Shown: positions 1 to 5,977 of the stretch, in pieces
How the letters are laid out: the number at the start of each line of letters is the position of its first letter
Position numbering within the stretch: position 1 is the stretch's first letter
NCBI GenBank assembly: GCA_002478765.1
Contig: DLQO01000048.1
Span: 1-11,516 of the forward strand
Length of the DNA: 11,516 nucleotides
Source of the DNA: Flavobacteriales bacterium UBA7430
GTDB lineage: Bacteria > Bacteroidota > Bacteroidia > Flavobacteriales > UBA7430
Reading direction: 5' to 3'
Position numbers and translations under genes: made by a program
Notes under the pieces: generated by a model
What the model was told of the DNA's origin: nothing
Database searches by the model: none
The model's input: the letters and a program-made list of their open reading frames with translations, nothing else

Positions 1-231
1 GCAGAAAACCCTCATGGAGATGATCACTCAATTTTTATTGCGTTTGCTCCAAAAAACAACCCACAAATTGCTATTGCTGTTTATGTAGAAAATGCCGGCT
101 GGGGGTCTACTTGGGCAGCTCCAATAGCTGGGCTTGTGATTGAGAAATATTTAACCAATCAAATCAGCAACACCAAGCTTGAAAACTTTATTCTTAGTGG
201 TAATCTAATCTCGGAAAAAAATGAGAAATAA
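1..231 (+). CDS. mrdA: Penicillin-binding protein 2 (PBP2), C-terminal end only
   Basis: This is the last 76 codons of a class B penicillin-binding protein, the D,D-transpeptidase that cross-links peptidoglycan during cell elongation. The visible protein begins AENPHGDDHSIFIAFAP, which is what follows the KTGT active-site box in PBP2, so the Lys-Thr-Gly motif lies just left of the window. The later stretch around GWGSTWAAPIAG is also typical of the end of the transpeptidase domain. The reading frame is frame 1, ending in TAA at 229-231. It overlaps the start of rodA by 11 bases, the usual arrangement for this elongasome pair, suggesting one transcript and coupled translation. The catalytic Ser and most of the protein are outside the window, so the family call rests on this fragment plus its position before rodA. 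Confidence 0.88.
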   Translation, partial: AENPHGDDHSIFIAFAPKNNPQIAIAVYVENAGWGSTWAAPIAGLVIEKYLTNQISNTKLENFILSGNLISEKNEK

Positions 232-1483
232 TAAGAGATTATTCACAAACATAGACTGGCCGTTGGTGATACTCTACACCATCATGCTTTTTTTTGGTTG
301 GATTAATATCTATGCGGCAAACTACGGAGAGGGTACTCACAACATGATCTCAATGTCTACAGAGCCTGGCAAACAACTCTTTTGGATTGGGACCTCATTT
401 ATATGGGTACTGCTTATTTTAATCATAGACGGGAAGTTCTACACAACTTTTTCTTATTTCATATATGCCCTTATGATTGTTTTACTGATCGGAGTACTCA
501 TTGCTGGAAAAGAAATTGGTGGTGCTAAATCATGGTATGCTCTTGGAAGCTTTAGCATGCAACCTTCCGAATTTGCTAAAATTGGAACCCTTTTAGCGCT
601 CAGTAAATATTTAAGCACGCTAAATGTTAACCTTGAACTAAATGAAACAAAATTTAAGGCCCTCGCTATTATTATAATCCCTATATTTTTTATCATGCTA
701 CAACCAGATGCGGGATCAGCCATTGTATTTGCATCGCTCTTTCTGGTATTATTCAGAGAGGGTCTTCCTAGCGTTTACCTTGTTTTAATTGGATTGGCTA
801 TTGTTCTTTTTTTAGTGACATTAACACTAAACGCTCAAGTCGCTATGGTCATAGTTTCATCCATTTGTATTCTATTTGCCTTTCTACTTAAAAAGAATAA
901 AAAATCTATAAAACCGGCTTTATTAAGTTTCATTTTTGCGCTGGCGTTTATTCAATCTGTAGGTTATTTGTACTCTGAAATTCTGAGACCGCATCAAAAA
1001 AATAGAATCGATCTCATTTTAGGTAAAATAGATGACATTCATGGGGCTGGATACAATTTGCATCAATCTAAAATTGCGATAGGCTCCGGGGGTTTTTTAG
1101 GTAAAGGCTTTTTGGACGGTACTCAAACCAAATTCAACTTTGTACCAGAACAAAGTACTGATTTTATATTCTGTACCATTGGAGAAGAGTGGGGTTTCGT
1201 TGGCTCTGTGATTAACATAGGATTATTCTTACTCCTCCTTTTTCGGATAATCAATATCGCTGAAAGACAAAGATCAACATTCAGTAGAGTTTTTGGCTAT
1301 GGGGTTGCTAGCATTCTTTTTTGCCACTTCTTCATTAATATAGGCATGACCATTGGTCTAGTTCCCGTTATTGGAATACCACTCCCATTCTATAGCTATG
1401 GCGGCTCTTCATTATGGGGTTTTAGCATCCTATTATTCATCTTTATTAAACTTGATGCATACAGGATGGATATTTTAAGATAG
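221..1483 (+). CDS. rodA: RodA, SEDS-family peptidoglycan glycosyltransferase
   Basis: RodA polymerises lipid II into glycan strands in the inner membrane, working with PBP2 and the MreBCD elongasome. The 420-residue protein has about ten hydrophobic segments. SEDS landmarks are in order: QPSEFAK at residues 114-120, QPDAGSA at 161-167, PEQSTDF at 309-315 and the C-terminal block VPVIGIPLPFYSYGGSS at 381-397. Asp314 in the TDF motif corresponds to the essential Asp of known RodA proteins (Asp262 in E. coli). The region after QPDAG, roughly residues 185-265, is relatively long and hydrophobic, as in Bacteroidota homologues that carry extra residues here. The ATG lies inside the end of mrdA (11-base overlap). 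The order mrdA-rodA, rather than mraY/murG neighbours, argues for RodA over FtsW. Confidence 0.95.
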   Translation: MRNNKRLFTNIDWPLVILYTIMLFFGWINIYAANYGEGTHNMISMSTEPGKQLFWIGTSFIWVLLILIIDGKFYTTFSYFIYALMIVLLIGVLIAGKEIGGAKSWYALGSFSMQPSEFAKIGTLLALSKYLSTLNVNLELNETKFKALAIIIIPIFFIMLQPDAGSAIVFASLFLVLFREGLPSVYLVLIGLAIVLFLVTLTLNAQVAMVIVSSICILFAFLLKKNKKSIKPALLSFIFALAFIQSVGYLYSEILRPHQKNRIDLILGKIDDIHGAGYNLHQSKIAIGSGGFLGKGFLDGTQTKFNFVPEQSTDFIFCTIGEEWGFVGSVINIGLFLLLLFRIINIAERQRSTFSRVFGYGVASILFCHFFINIGMTIGLVPVIGIPLPFYSYGGSSLWGFSILLFIFIKLDAYRMDILR

Positions 1484-1551
1484 GTTGAGGCTCTGTACAA
1501 GACTATTGGAAAAGAAGCCAAGTTCTCGCTAAAAAGTTTGTGACTGCTTAC

Positions 1552-1610
1552 AAAAAAAAATGTTTATTACCTGACATTGAGCAAGACCATCAATGAATGA
1601 ATGTAATAAA
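1552..1610 (-). terminator. Terminator-like hairpin with T-tract for the S41 peptidase transcript
   Basis: Arms TTTATTAC (1563-1570) and GTAATAAA (1603-1610) are perfectly complementary. Nested inside are CATTGA (1575-1580) and TCAATG (1590-1595), also complementary. On the minus strand the structure begins two bases after the peptidase stop codon and is followed, after two bases, by nine consecutive Ts (plus-strand A run 1552-1560), which fits a Rho-independent terminator. The stem is AT-rich and interrupted, so it may be weak. No T-tract follows on the plus strand, so it should not stop rodA transcription. Confidence 0.5.
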
Positions 1611-1612
1611 GT

Positions 1613-3193
1613 CTATTCAACTCGAAGTATTTCTGAGGCCTTAACCATCATTAGATCGTTCTCATTGATTGCTCTATAAAACCCTTCATCACCCCACAAC
1701 TTCCTGGCGACAATAGCCTTAATTCTTTTTTTTACCCAGAGTTTAGAGTTTTCAATTTCAGAAGCACTCCCTTGAACCCCTTTGGCTTTGGCAGCATCCA
1801 CAAAATCGTTAAACACACGCTCATTAATTTCAAATTCTTCCTGAAACTCAGAGGTGTTTTGATATTTATTAAGATCATCTTCATGAGCTTCCACGTACGC
1901 AAAGGCAAACGTGTTTATCCTATTGTCTGCTAACAAATCATACAACCAATCTGTTCTACCTGTAGAGTCCATTGGAATGAAATAATCAGGATATATGCCA
2001 CCACCCCCATAAACAACTCTACCATTACCCGTATAATATCTTATAGAATCGGATACTTTAACACTATCCTCATGATAAAGCTCTCCACTATAGTATCGCT
2101 CAGATGCTTCTTGATTGTATTCGCCTGCATCATCAGAGTAAGGTTTTTGTATCGACCTTCCAGAAGGAGTATAATACCTTGCCGTTGTTAATCGAAAAGC
2201 AGAACCATCACTCAGTTGACTTTGTTCCTGAACCAAACCCTTTCCAAAGGTCCTTCTCCCAACGACAAAACCTCTATCATGATCTTGAATGGCACCGGCA
2301 ACAATTTCACTGGCTGAAGCAGACCCCTCATCAACCAAAACTACGATTGACTCTTTTTGAAATTGACCTTGATAAGTAGATTCATAGACCTGTCTTCTTC
2401 TAGCACTCCCCTCGGTGTAAACAATAAGCTTTCCATTTGGCAAAAACTCATCGACCATGTTTATGGCTGCCGAGAGATATCCACCGGGATTCGATCTCAA
2501 ATCGAGAATCAATTTATTCATCCCGGATCTTTTCAAACGACTCAAAGCACTGACAAACTCTTTATCGGTCGTGCCTGAAAAACGGTTAACTTTAATGTAA
2601 CCAATATCCTGGTTTACCATGTAGGAAACATCCACGCTGGTAATAGGAATTCTATCTCGAATAATATTGAACTCCAACAAACGATTGATGTTTTTTCGTT
2701 TGATGTACAGACTTACTTTAGTGCCCTTTTTACCTTTTAGAGTTTTTAAAACATCCTTATTGGTGAAACCTACTCCCGCAACATTGATCGTGTCTACAAG
2801 AATAATTTTGTCTCCAGCAAGAATTCCTTGCTGCTCTGATGGACCTCCAGAAATCGGGCTAACGACTAAAATTGTGTCTTTGATGATTTGGAATTCAACC
2901 CCAATGCCTTCAAAATTACCTTGCATACTTTCATTGACCTCTTGGAGATCTGCAATTGGAATATAACTTGAATGTGGGTCTAAACTTTCTAGCGTCCTGG
3001 AGATGACTTCTTCTTGTAGGCTGTCTAAATCTATTGCATCCACATAATTAAACCCCACATAGCTCAACAGTTCAGTAACTTTTGGAAAAGTATGAGAACT
3101 ATTGATTAAAAACTGAGGGTTACCGCCAAACAGATATTTACCCATGTAAATACCGATTATGAGTACAAAAATTCGGGATAAAAATTTTGTCAT
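1613..3193 (-). CDS. S41-family C-terminal-processing peptidase with PDZ domain
   Basis: A serine/lysine protease of the CtpA/Prc family, which trims or degrades envelope proteins from their C termini. The 526-residue protein starts with an uncleaved-looking hydrophobic segment (residues 5-22), so it is probably anchored in the inner membrane facing the periplasm. A PDZ domain follows (about 86-170, with GIGVEF and the GILAGDKI loop), then the protease core. The catalytic residues are visible by comparison with B. subtilis CtpB: Ser293 in EGSASASEI, Lys318 in RRTFGKG and Gln322, with the same 25- and 4-residue spacings. A C-terminal extension of about 150 residues beyond the core has charged, helical character. 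The ATG is 7 bases after the dCMP deaminase stop, so the two form an operon. Substrates are unknown. Confidence 0.93.
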   Translation of the reverse strand: MTKFLSRIFVLIIGIYMGKYLFGGNPQFLINSSHTFPKVTELLSYVGFNYVDAIDLDSLQEEVISRTLESLDPHSSYIPIADLQEVNESMQGNFEGIGVEFQIIKDTILVVSPISGGPSEQQGILAGDKIILVDTINVAGVGFTNKDVLKTLKGKKGTKVSLYIKRKNINRLLEFNIIRDRIPITSVDVSYMVNQDIGYIKVNRFSGTTDKEFVSALSRLKRSGMNKLILDLRSNPGGYLSAAINMVDEFLPNGKLIVYTEGSARRRQVYESTYQGQFQKESIVVLVDEGSASASEIVAGAIQDHDRGFVVGRRTFGKGLVQEQSQLSDGSAFRLTTARYYTPSGRSIQKPYSDDAGEYNQEASERYYSGELYHEDSVKVSDSIRYYTGNGRVVYGGGGIYPDYFIPMDSTGRTDWLYDLLADNRINTFAFAYVEAHEDDLNKYQNTSEFQEEFEINERVFNDFVDAAKAKGVQGSASEIENSKLWVKKRIKAIVARKLWGDEGFYRAINENDLMMVKASEILRVE

Positions 3194-3200
3194 GGGTAAG

Positions 3201-3653
3201 CTATTGATCTGTATTATTTATTGATTCTAGAGGAATGTGTAAAACTTCAACACCGGCCTTGATTAGGAAATCAACACCTTCAGTATCTTTATATTTATTT
3301 ATAAATACGACCCTCTTTATTCCCGACTGATGGATGAGTTTACTGCAATCTTTGCAGGGAGATAGCGTTTGATATAGCGTCGCTCCTTCGGTGCTTTGTG
3401 TACTTCGAGCAACCTTTAAAATAGCATTTGCCTCCGCGTGTAAAACATACCATTTCGTATCACCCAAATCTGTTTCACAAACATTCTCAAACCCTGAAGG
3501 TGTCCCATTGTAACCGTCTGAAATAATCATTCGATCTTTCACAATAAGGGCGCCTACCTTTTTGCGCTCACAATACGATAAATCTGCCCATTCCAAAGCC
3601 ATCCTAAGATAGGCTTTATCGTACTTTAACTGCTTTTCTTTCGTTACTTGCAT
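3201..3653 (-). CDS. comEB: Deoxycytidylate (dCMP) deaminase, ComEB-like
   Basis: A zinc-dependent cytosolic deaminase converting dCMP to dUMP, the precursor for thymidylate. The zinc and catalytic motifs are complete: HAEANAI (His72 and Glu74, counting from the chosen Met) and SPCKDC (Cys100 and Cys103). The GYNGTPSGF loop (residues 47-55) is characteristic of dCMP deaminases rather than cytidine deaminase or riboflavin-pathway enzymes. I chose the ATG at 3653, giving 150 residues beginning MQVTKEKQLKYDKAYL. An upstream in-frame ATG at 3671 would add six residues (MYFCLR) that do not fit the family, and a -7 promoter-like box overlaps that extension. It is the first gene of a two-gene unit with the S41 peptidase downstream; the pairing has no obvious metabolic logic. 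Confidence 0.93.
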   Translation of the reverse strand: MQVTKEKQLKYDKAYLRMALEWADLSYCERKKVGALIVKDRMIISDGYNGTPSGFENVCETDLGDTKWYVLHAEANAILKVARSTQSTEGATLYQTLSPCKDCSKLIHQSGIKRVVFINKYKDTEGVDFLIKAGVEVLHIPLESINNTDQ

Positions 3654-3660
3654 ACGCAAG

Positions 3661-3668
3661 CAAAAATA
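3661..3668 (-). promoter_or_regulatory. Candidate Bacteroidota -7 box for the dCMP deaminase operon
   Basis: On the minus strand the sequence reads TATTTTTG, matching TAnnTTTG. It lies only 7 bases upstream of the chosen ATG (3653), so transcription would start at or very near the start codon, giving a very short or leaderless message. I see no clear TTG at the -33 position, and AT-rich DNA gives such matches by chance, so confidence is low. Confidence 0.33.
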
Positions 3669-3759
3669 CAATATTTAACGTATTATTGATTGAGGTCTGC
3701 CCGTGTATTTATCTTTAACAATTAAAAGGTAAGGATGCATTCTATAAAATTTTGGGAAA

Positions 3760-3787
3760 TTTGATTTGATAAAATAGGCTACCTTTG
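3760..3787 (+). promoter_or_regulatory. Promoter of the biotin carrier gene: TTTG-N16-TACCTTTG
   Basis: TACCTTTG at 3780-3787 is an exact match to the Bacteroidota -7 consensus TAnnTTTG, and TTTG at 3760-3763 lies 16 bases upstream as a possible -33 element, slightly closer than usual. The predicted transcription start, around 3792-3795, leaves a leader of roughly 20 bases before the ATG at 3812. Because the box covers the TTG at 3785, it argues against that codon as the translation start. Confidence 0.5.
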
Positions 3788-3811
3788 AGATTCATCAGTA
3801 AATTTAATAGC

Positions 3812-4315
3812 ATGTATAGGGCAAAAATCGATAATGAGATTTTTGATTTGGAATTTAATGATCAAAAAGGATTAATAGGGACTGTTAATGGGACACCCTT
3901 CAATATAGATATGGAAAAGCAGGAGATGATTCATCATGTGATAAACAATCATCGGTCTTTCACAATACAAGTCATTGAATTTGATGCCAAAAAAAAATCT
4001 TGTGTACTACAGGTCAACGATCAAGAAATTAGCGTTTGTGTAACAGATCGATACGACCAACTGCTCAACAAATTAGGCATGGGTCATGCTAGTTCTCAAA
4101 AGGTAAATGAGGTTCTGGCACCAATGCCTGGATTAGTCATTCAAATCATTGCAAATGTCGGAGATCAAGTCCGAAAAGGTGAAAACCTTATTATTTTAGA
4201 AGCAATGAAAATGGAAAATATGATTAAATCTCCCACAGATGGAGTGATCAAATCTATTGAAGTCAAACAAGATAAAACCGTGGACAAAAACCAAGTCTTG
4301 ATAAAATTTGAGTAG
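3812..4315 (+). CDS. Biotin carboxyl carrier protein (biotin/lipoyl domain) of an acyl-CoA carboxylase
   Basis: Carries covalently bound biotin between the biotin carboxylase and carboxyltransferase of an acyl-CoA (acetyl- or propionyl-CoA) carboxylase, or of a related decarboxylase. The 167-residue protein has an N-terminal domain of about 95 residues similar to the small carrier subunits common in Bacteroidota. A classic biotinyl domain follows from APMPGLVIQI (103-112) through EAMKMEN (130-136) to the end, with Lys133 as the expected biotinylation site. I chose the ATG at 3812; the frame is open back to a TTG at 3785, but that codon lies within a good -7 promoter box. The gene stands alone between convergent and divergent neighbours, with no carboxylase or carboxyltransferase subunit in the window. 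It is not a canonical AccB by its N-terminal sequence, so no symbol is given. Confidence 0.9.
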   Translation: MYRAKIDNEIFDLEFNDQKGLIGTVNGTPFNIDMEKQEMIHHVINNHRSFTIQVIEFDAKKKSCVLQVNDQEISVCVTDRYDQLLNKLGMGHASSQKVNEVLAPMPGLVIQIIANVGDQVRKGENLIILEAMKMENMIKSPTDGVIKSIEVKQDKTVDKNQVLIKFE

Positions 4316-4322
4316 CATCAAA

Positions 4323-4808
4323 TTACTCCTTATCATCTTTTGGGTTTCCCCAAAAACTTTTGACTAAACTCTTAAGCCGATCTGAGAAAGGGGTTTTCAT
4401 GGGATTGTATGGAACTAAAATAGGATTCCCTAAACTGTCCGTTTGATAAAATTTCTTCGATGTACTGTAATTAGAGATCGAATCGTAAGTAAATCCGAAG
4501 TAGTAATCCTTGGTACTGTCTTGAGCTAGATTCGTAAATTCTCTAGCATCCTCCACTGCCTGCTTCAACTGCCAAATCATTGCCTCGTTTCTACGAGCAA
4601 TGGTTACACCAGAAACATCATCAGAGAAAAAAGTAACCGTCTCATTACCAGATTTTAAGACCGCATATAAAATGAAATCCGTAATCTCTGTAATACGACA
4701 GTCAATCGCAGTACCATTTTTCAAATAAATGACGTCTTGAGCGTGAGCATTAGGTACACACCTCAACAAAATAGTCATCAAAAGATAAACGTATAGCAGT
4801 CTTCTCAC
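4323..4808 (-). CDS. Small secreted protein of unknown function
   Basis: A 161-residue protein with a convincing signal peptide: Arg-Arg, a hydrophobic core (residues 4-16) and a likely cleavage site after AHA (residue 23), so it is exported to the periplasm or beyond. The mature protein opens DVIYLKNGTAIDCRITEI, a pattern (D-x-I-x-LKNG-x-x-I then an I-x-Y strand) that I recognise from many small exported Bacteroidota proteins of unknown role and that suggests a small beta-rich fold. It continues with a short charged, helical stretch (about 74-98) and a Tyr/Ser-rich tail. The start is GTG at 4808: the frame upstream is open to the kinase stop codon but has no ATG, and the first internal ATG (residue 11) would cut the signal peptide short. 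It follows the kinase by 51 bases on the same strand. The Cys at residue 17 is preceded by Arg, so a lipoprotein is unlikely. Function unknown. Confidence 0.8.
   Translation of the reverse strand: MRRLLYVYLLMTILLRCVPNAHAQDVIYLKNGTAIDCRITEITDFILYAVLKSGNETVTFFSDDVSGVTIARRNEAMIWQLKQAVEDAREFTNLAQDSTKDYYFGFTYDSISNYSTSKKFYQTDSLGNPILVPYNPMKTPFSDRLKSLVKSFWGNPKDDKE
4338..4361 (+). terminator. Possible terminator for the biotin carrier gene, inside the convergent gene
   Basis: TTTTGGG (4338-4344) and CCCAAAA (4349-4355) form a perfect 7-bp stem with a 4-base loop, followed two bases later by TTTT (4358-4361). It begins 22 bases after the biotin carrier stop codon and lies within the last codons of the convergent secreted-protein gene. 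The T-tract is short, so it may be a weak terminator or a coincidence of coding sequence. Confidence 0.35.
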
Positions 4809-4828
4809 TGAATATTGAAAATTATTAT

Positions 4829-4844
4829 TGGTACAACGGTACCA
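4829..4844 (-). other. Inverted repeat (6-bp stem, 4-base loop) between kinase and secreted-protein genes
   Basis: TGGTAC and GTACCA flank the loop AACG (plus-strand reading). The structure sits in the 51-base gap and ends 20 bases before the GTG start. On the minus strand it is followed by ATAATAATTTTC, so it could be a weak terminator or attenuator after the kinase, an mRNA-stability element, or an operator. Next to it, the minus strand reads TACCGTTG, one mismatch from TAnnTTTG, so a separate promoter for the secreted protein is also possible. Confidence 0.35.
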
Positions 4845-4859
4845 TAAAGTGATGAATTG

Positions 4860-5789
4860 TTAATCAAGCAATTGAAAATCTACCTCAACCAAATCTCTAA
4901 AAGACTCCACCCTTTGATTGAGGGTGTCTTGAGACAAATATGCAATTTGATCCGTTCCAAACTTTTCAACCGTAAGTGATGCTAAGGCAGAACCGTATAT
5001 AATTGCTCGTTTCATGTTGTCGAAAGACAGATCCTTCGTCTTTGCCAGATACCCTACAAACCCTCCAGCAAAGGTGTCTCCTGCCCCTGTTGGGTCGAAA
5101 ACAGCTTCTAGTGGCATGGCGGGGGCAAAATAGCAATGACTCTGCTTGTCAAACAACAAAGCTCCATGCTCGCCTTTTTTTATTATTAAATATTTAGGCC
5201 CGAAAGTCAATATTTTTCGTGCAGCTTTGACCAACGAATACTCTCCAGACATTTGCCGTGCCTCTTCATCATTAATCGTCAAAACGTCTACTTTACGAAT
5301 CGTATCCATGAGGGCATCCCATGCAATATCCATCCAAAAATCCATGGTATCCATAACCACGAGCTTTGGCCTTGTATTCAATTGGCTCAGAACCTTACTT
5401 TGGACCCTAGGGTCTAAATTTCCTAGCATCAAAAACTCACAGTCTTGATAACTTTCAGGCACCACCGGATGAAAGTCAGCCAATACATTTAGCTCCGTGG
5501 TGAGGGTATCTCGGCTGTTCATATCCTTGTGGTATTTACCTTCCCAAAAAAAGGTTTTCCCTCCAATCACTTCTTGAACACCATCAAGATTCATTTTATG
5601 ATCTTTAAGAATGGTGCGATATTTTTCAGGAAAATCTTCACCGATAACAGATATAACATTCATTTTATCGGCGAAATAAGAAGAAGCAATTCCAATGTAG
5701 GTACCCGCTCCCCCTAAAATCTTCTCAGTCTTTCCAAAGGGTGTTTCGATTTTATCGAAAGCAACGGTTCCAACGATTAATAAACTCAT
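4860..5789 (-). CDS. PfkB-family sugar/nucleoside kinase, substrate unassigned
   Basis: An ATP-dependent kinase of the ribokinase/PfkB fold, cytosolic, 309 residues, typical for the family. The N-terminal Gly-Gly motif is at KILGGAGTYIG (23-33), where the substrate-binding lid joins the core. The second signature DPTGAGDTFAGGF (232-244) contains the catalytic base Asp238 and the anion hole. TINDEEA (171-177) is the family's metal/ATP-proximal N-x-x-E motif. The protein matches a variety common in Bacteroidota, recognisable from VGTVAFDKIETPFGK, the KYHKDMNSRDT segment and TELNVLADF; its physiological substrate is not known to me, and adenosine/ribose-type substrates are only possibilities. 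ATG at 5789 is preceded by an exact -7 box. It is followed by the small secreted protein. Confidence 0.88.
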   Translation of the reverse strand: MSLLIVGTVAFDKIETPFGKTEKILGGAGTYIGIASSYFADKMNVISVIGEDFPEKYRTILKDHKMNLDGVQEVIGGKTFFWEGKYHKDMNSRDTLTTELNVLADFHPVVPESYQDCEFLMLGNLDPRVQSKVLSQLNTRPKLVVMDTMDFWMDIAWDALMDTIRKVDVLTINDEEARQMSGEYSLVKAARKILTFGPKYLIIKKGEHGALLFDKQSHCYFAPAMPLEAVFDPTGAGDTFAGGFVGYLAKTKDLSFDNMKRAIIYGSALASLTVEKFGTDQIAYLSQDTLNQRVESFRDLVEVDFQLLD

Positions 5790-5806
5790 ACGGAATGTTT
5801 TTTTTA

Positions 5807-5814
5807 CAAAGATA
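5807..5814 (-). promoter_or_regulatory. Candidate -7 box for the PfkB kinase
   Basis: The minus strand reads TATCTTTG, an exact TAnnTTTG match, 17 bases before the kinase ATG. No TTG is visible at the expected -33 distance. The position, just upstream of a gene facing away from its divergent neighbour, supports it. Confidence 0.45.
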
Positions 5815-5860
5815 TTCTAAAAGCTCATCACTTGCACATTCGATATCCTGAAAGAAATGT

Positions 5861-5888
5861 TTTGGATGAAAAAGTATGAATTACTTTG
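5861..5888 (+). promoter_or_regulatory. Weak promoter candidate for the M23 peptidase gene
   Basis: TTTG (5861-5864), 16 bases, then TTACTTTG (5881-5888), which differs from TAnnTTTG only at the second base. The spacing equals that of the biotin carrier promoter. It would give a leader of about 80 bases containing the hairpin described separately. No better match occurs nearer the ATG. Confidence 0.28.
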
Positions 5889-5936
5889 TTAATAGAAATT
5901 CGAGGTGTTGAAAAACAACAGATGATAAATTCATAC
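5874..5936 (+). repeat. Nested inverted repeats upstream of the M23 peptidase gene
   Basis: Outer arms GTATGAATT (5874-5882) and AATTCATAC (5928-5936) are perfect complements. Inside, TGTTG (5906-5910) and CAACA (5916-5920) flank a five-A loop. The right outer arm runs directly into the palindrome TACATTCGATGTA (5934-5946). The whole lies 42 or more bases before the ATG. It could fold in the mRNA leader or act as DNA binding sites; I cannot tell which from sequence alone. Confidence 0.45.
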
Positions 5937-5946
5937 ATTCGATGTA
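5934..5946. promoter_or_regulatory. Possible operator palindrome TACATTCGATGTA
   Basis: TACAT and ATGTA flank TCG as a perfect 5-bp inverted repeat. Its ACATTCGAT part also occurs at 5836-5844, near the kinase promoter, so the divergent kinase/M23 region carries two copies of a 9-base word 99 bases apart. This could be a regulator binding site shared by both promoters, but no regulator is known. Confidence 0.28.
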
Positions 5947-5977
5947 AATATTTTCTAAGTCCTTGAATCTTGATTTC

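Noticed and set aside
2104..2966. Three plus-strand open frames opposite the S41 peptidase
   Set aside because: All are antisense to the PDZ and protease domains with intact catalytic residues, and none resembles a known protein.
3785..3811. TTG start extending the biotin carrier by nine residues
   Set aside because: The codon is part of the -7 promoter box TACCTTTG, and the family starts near MYRAKI.
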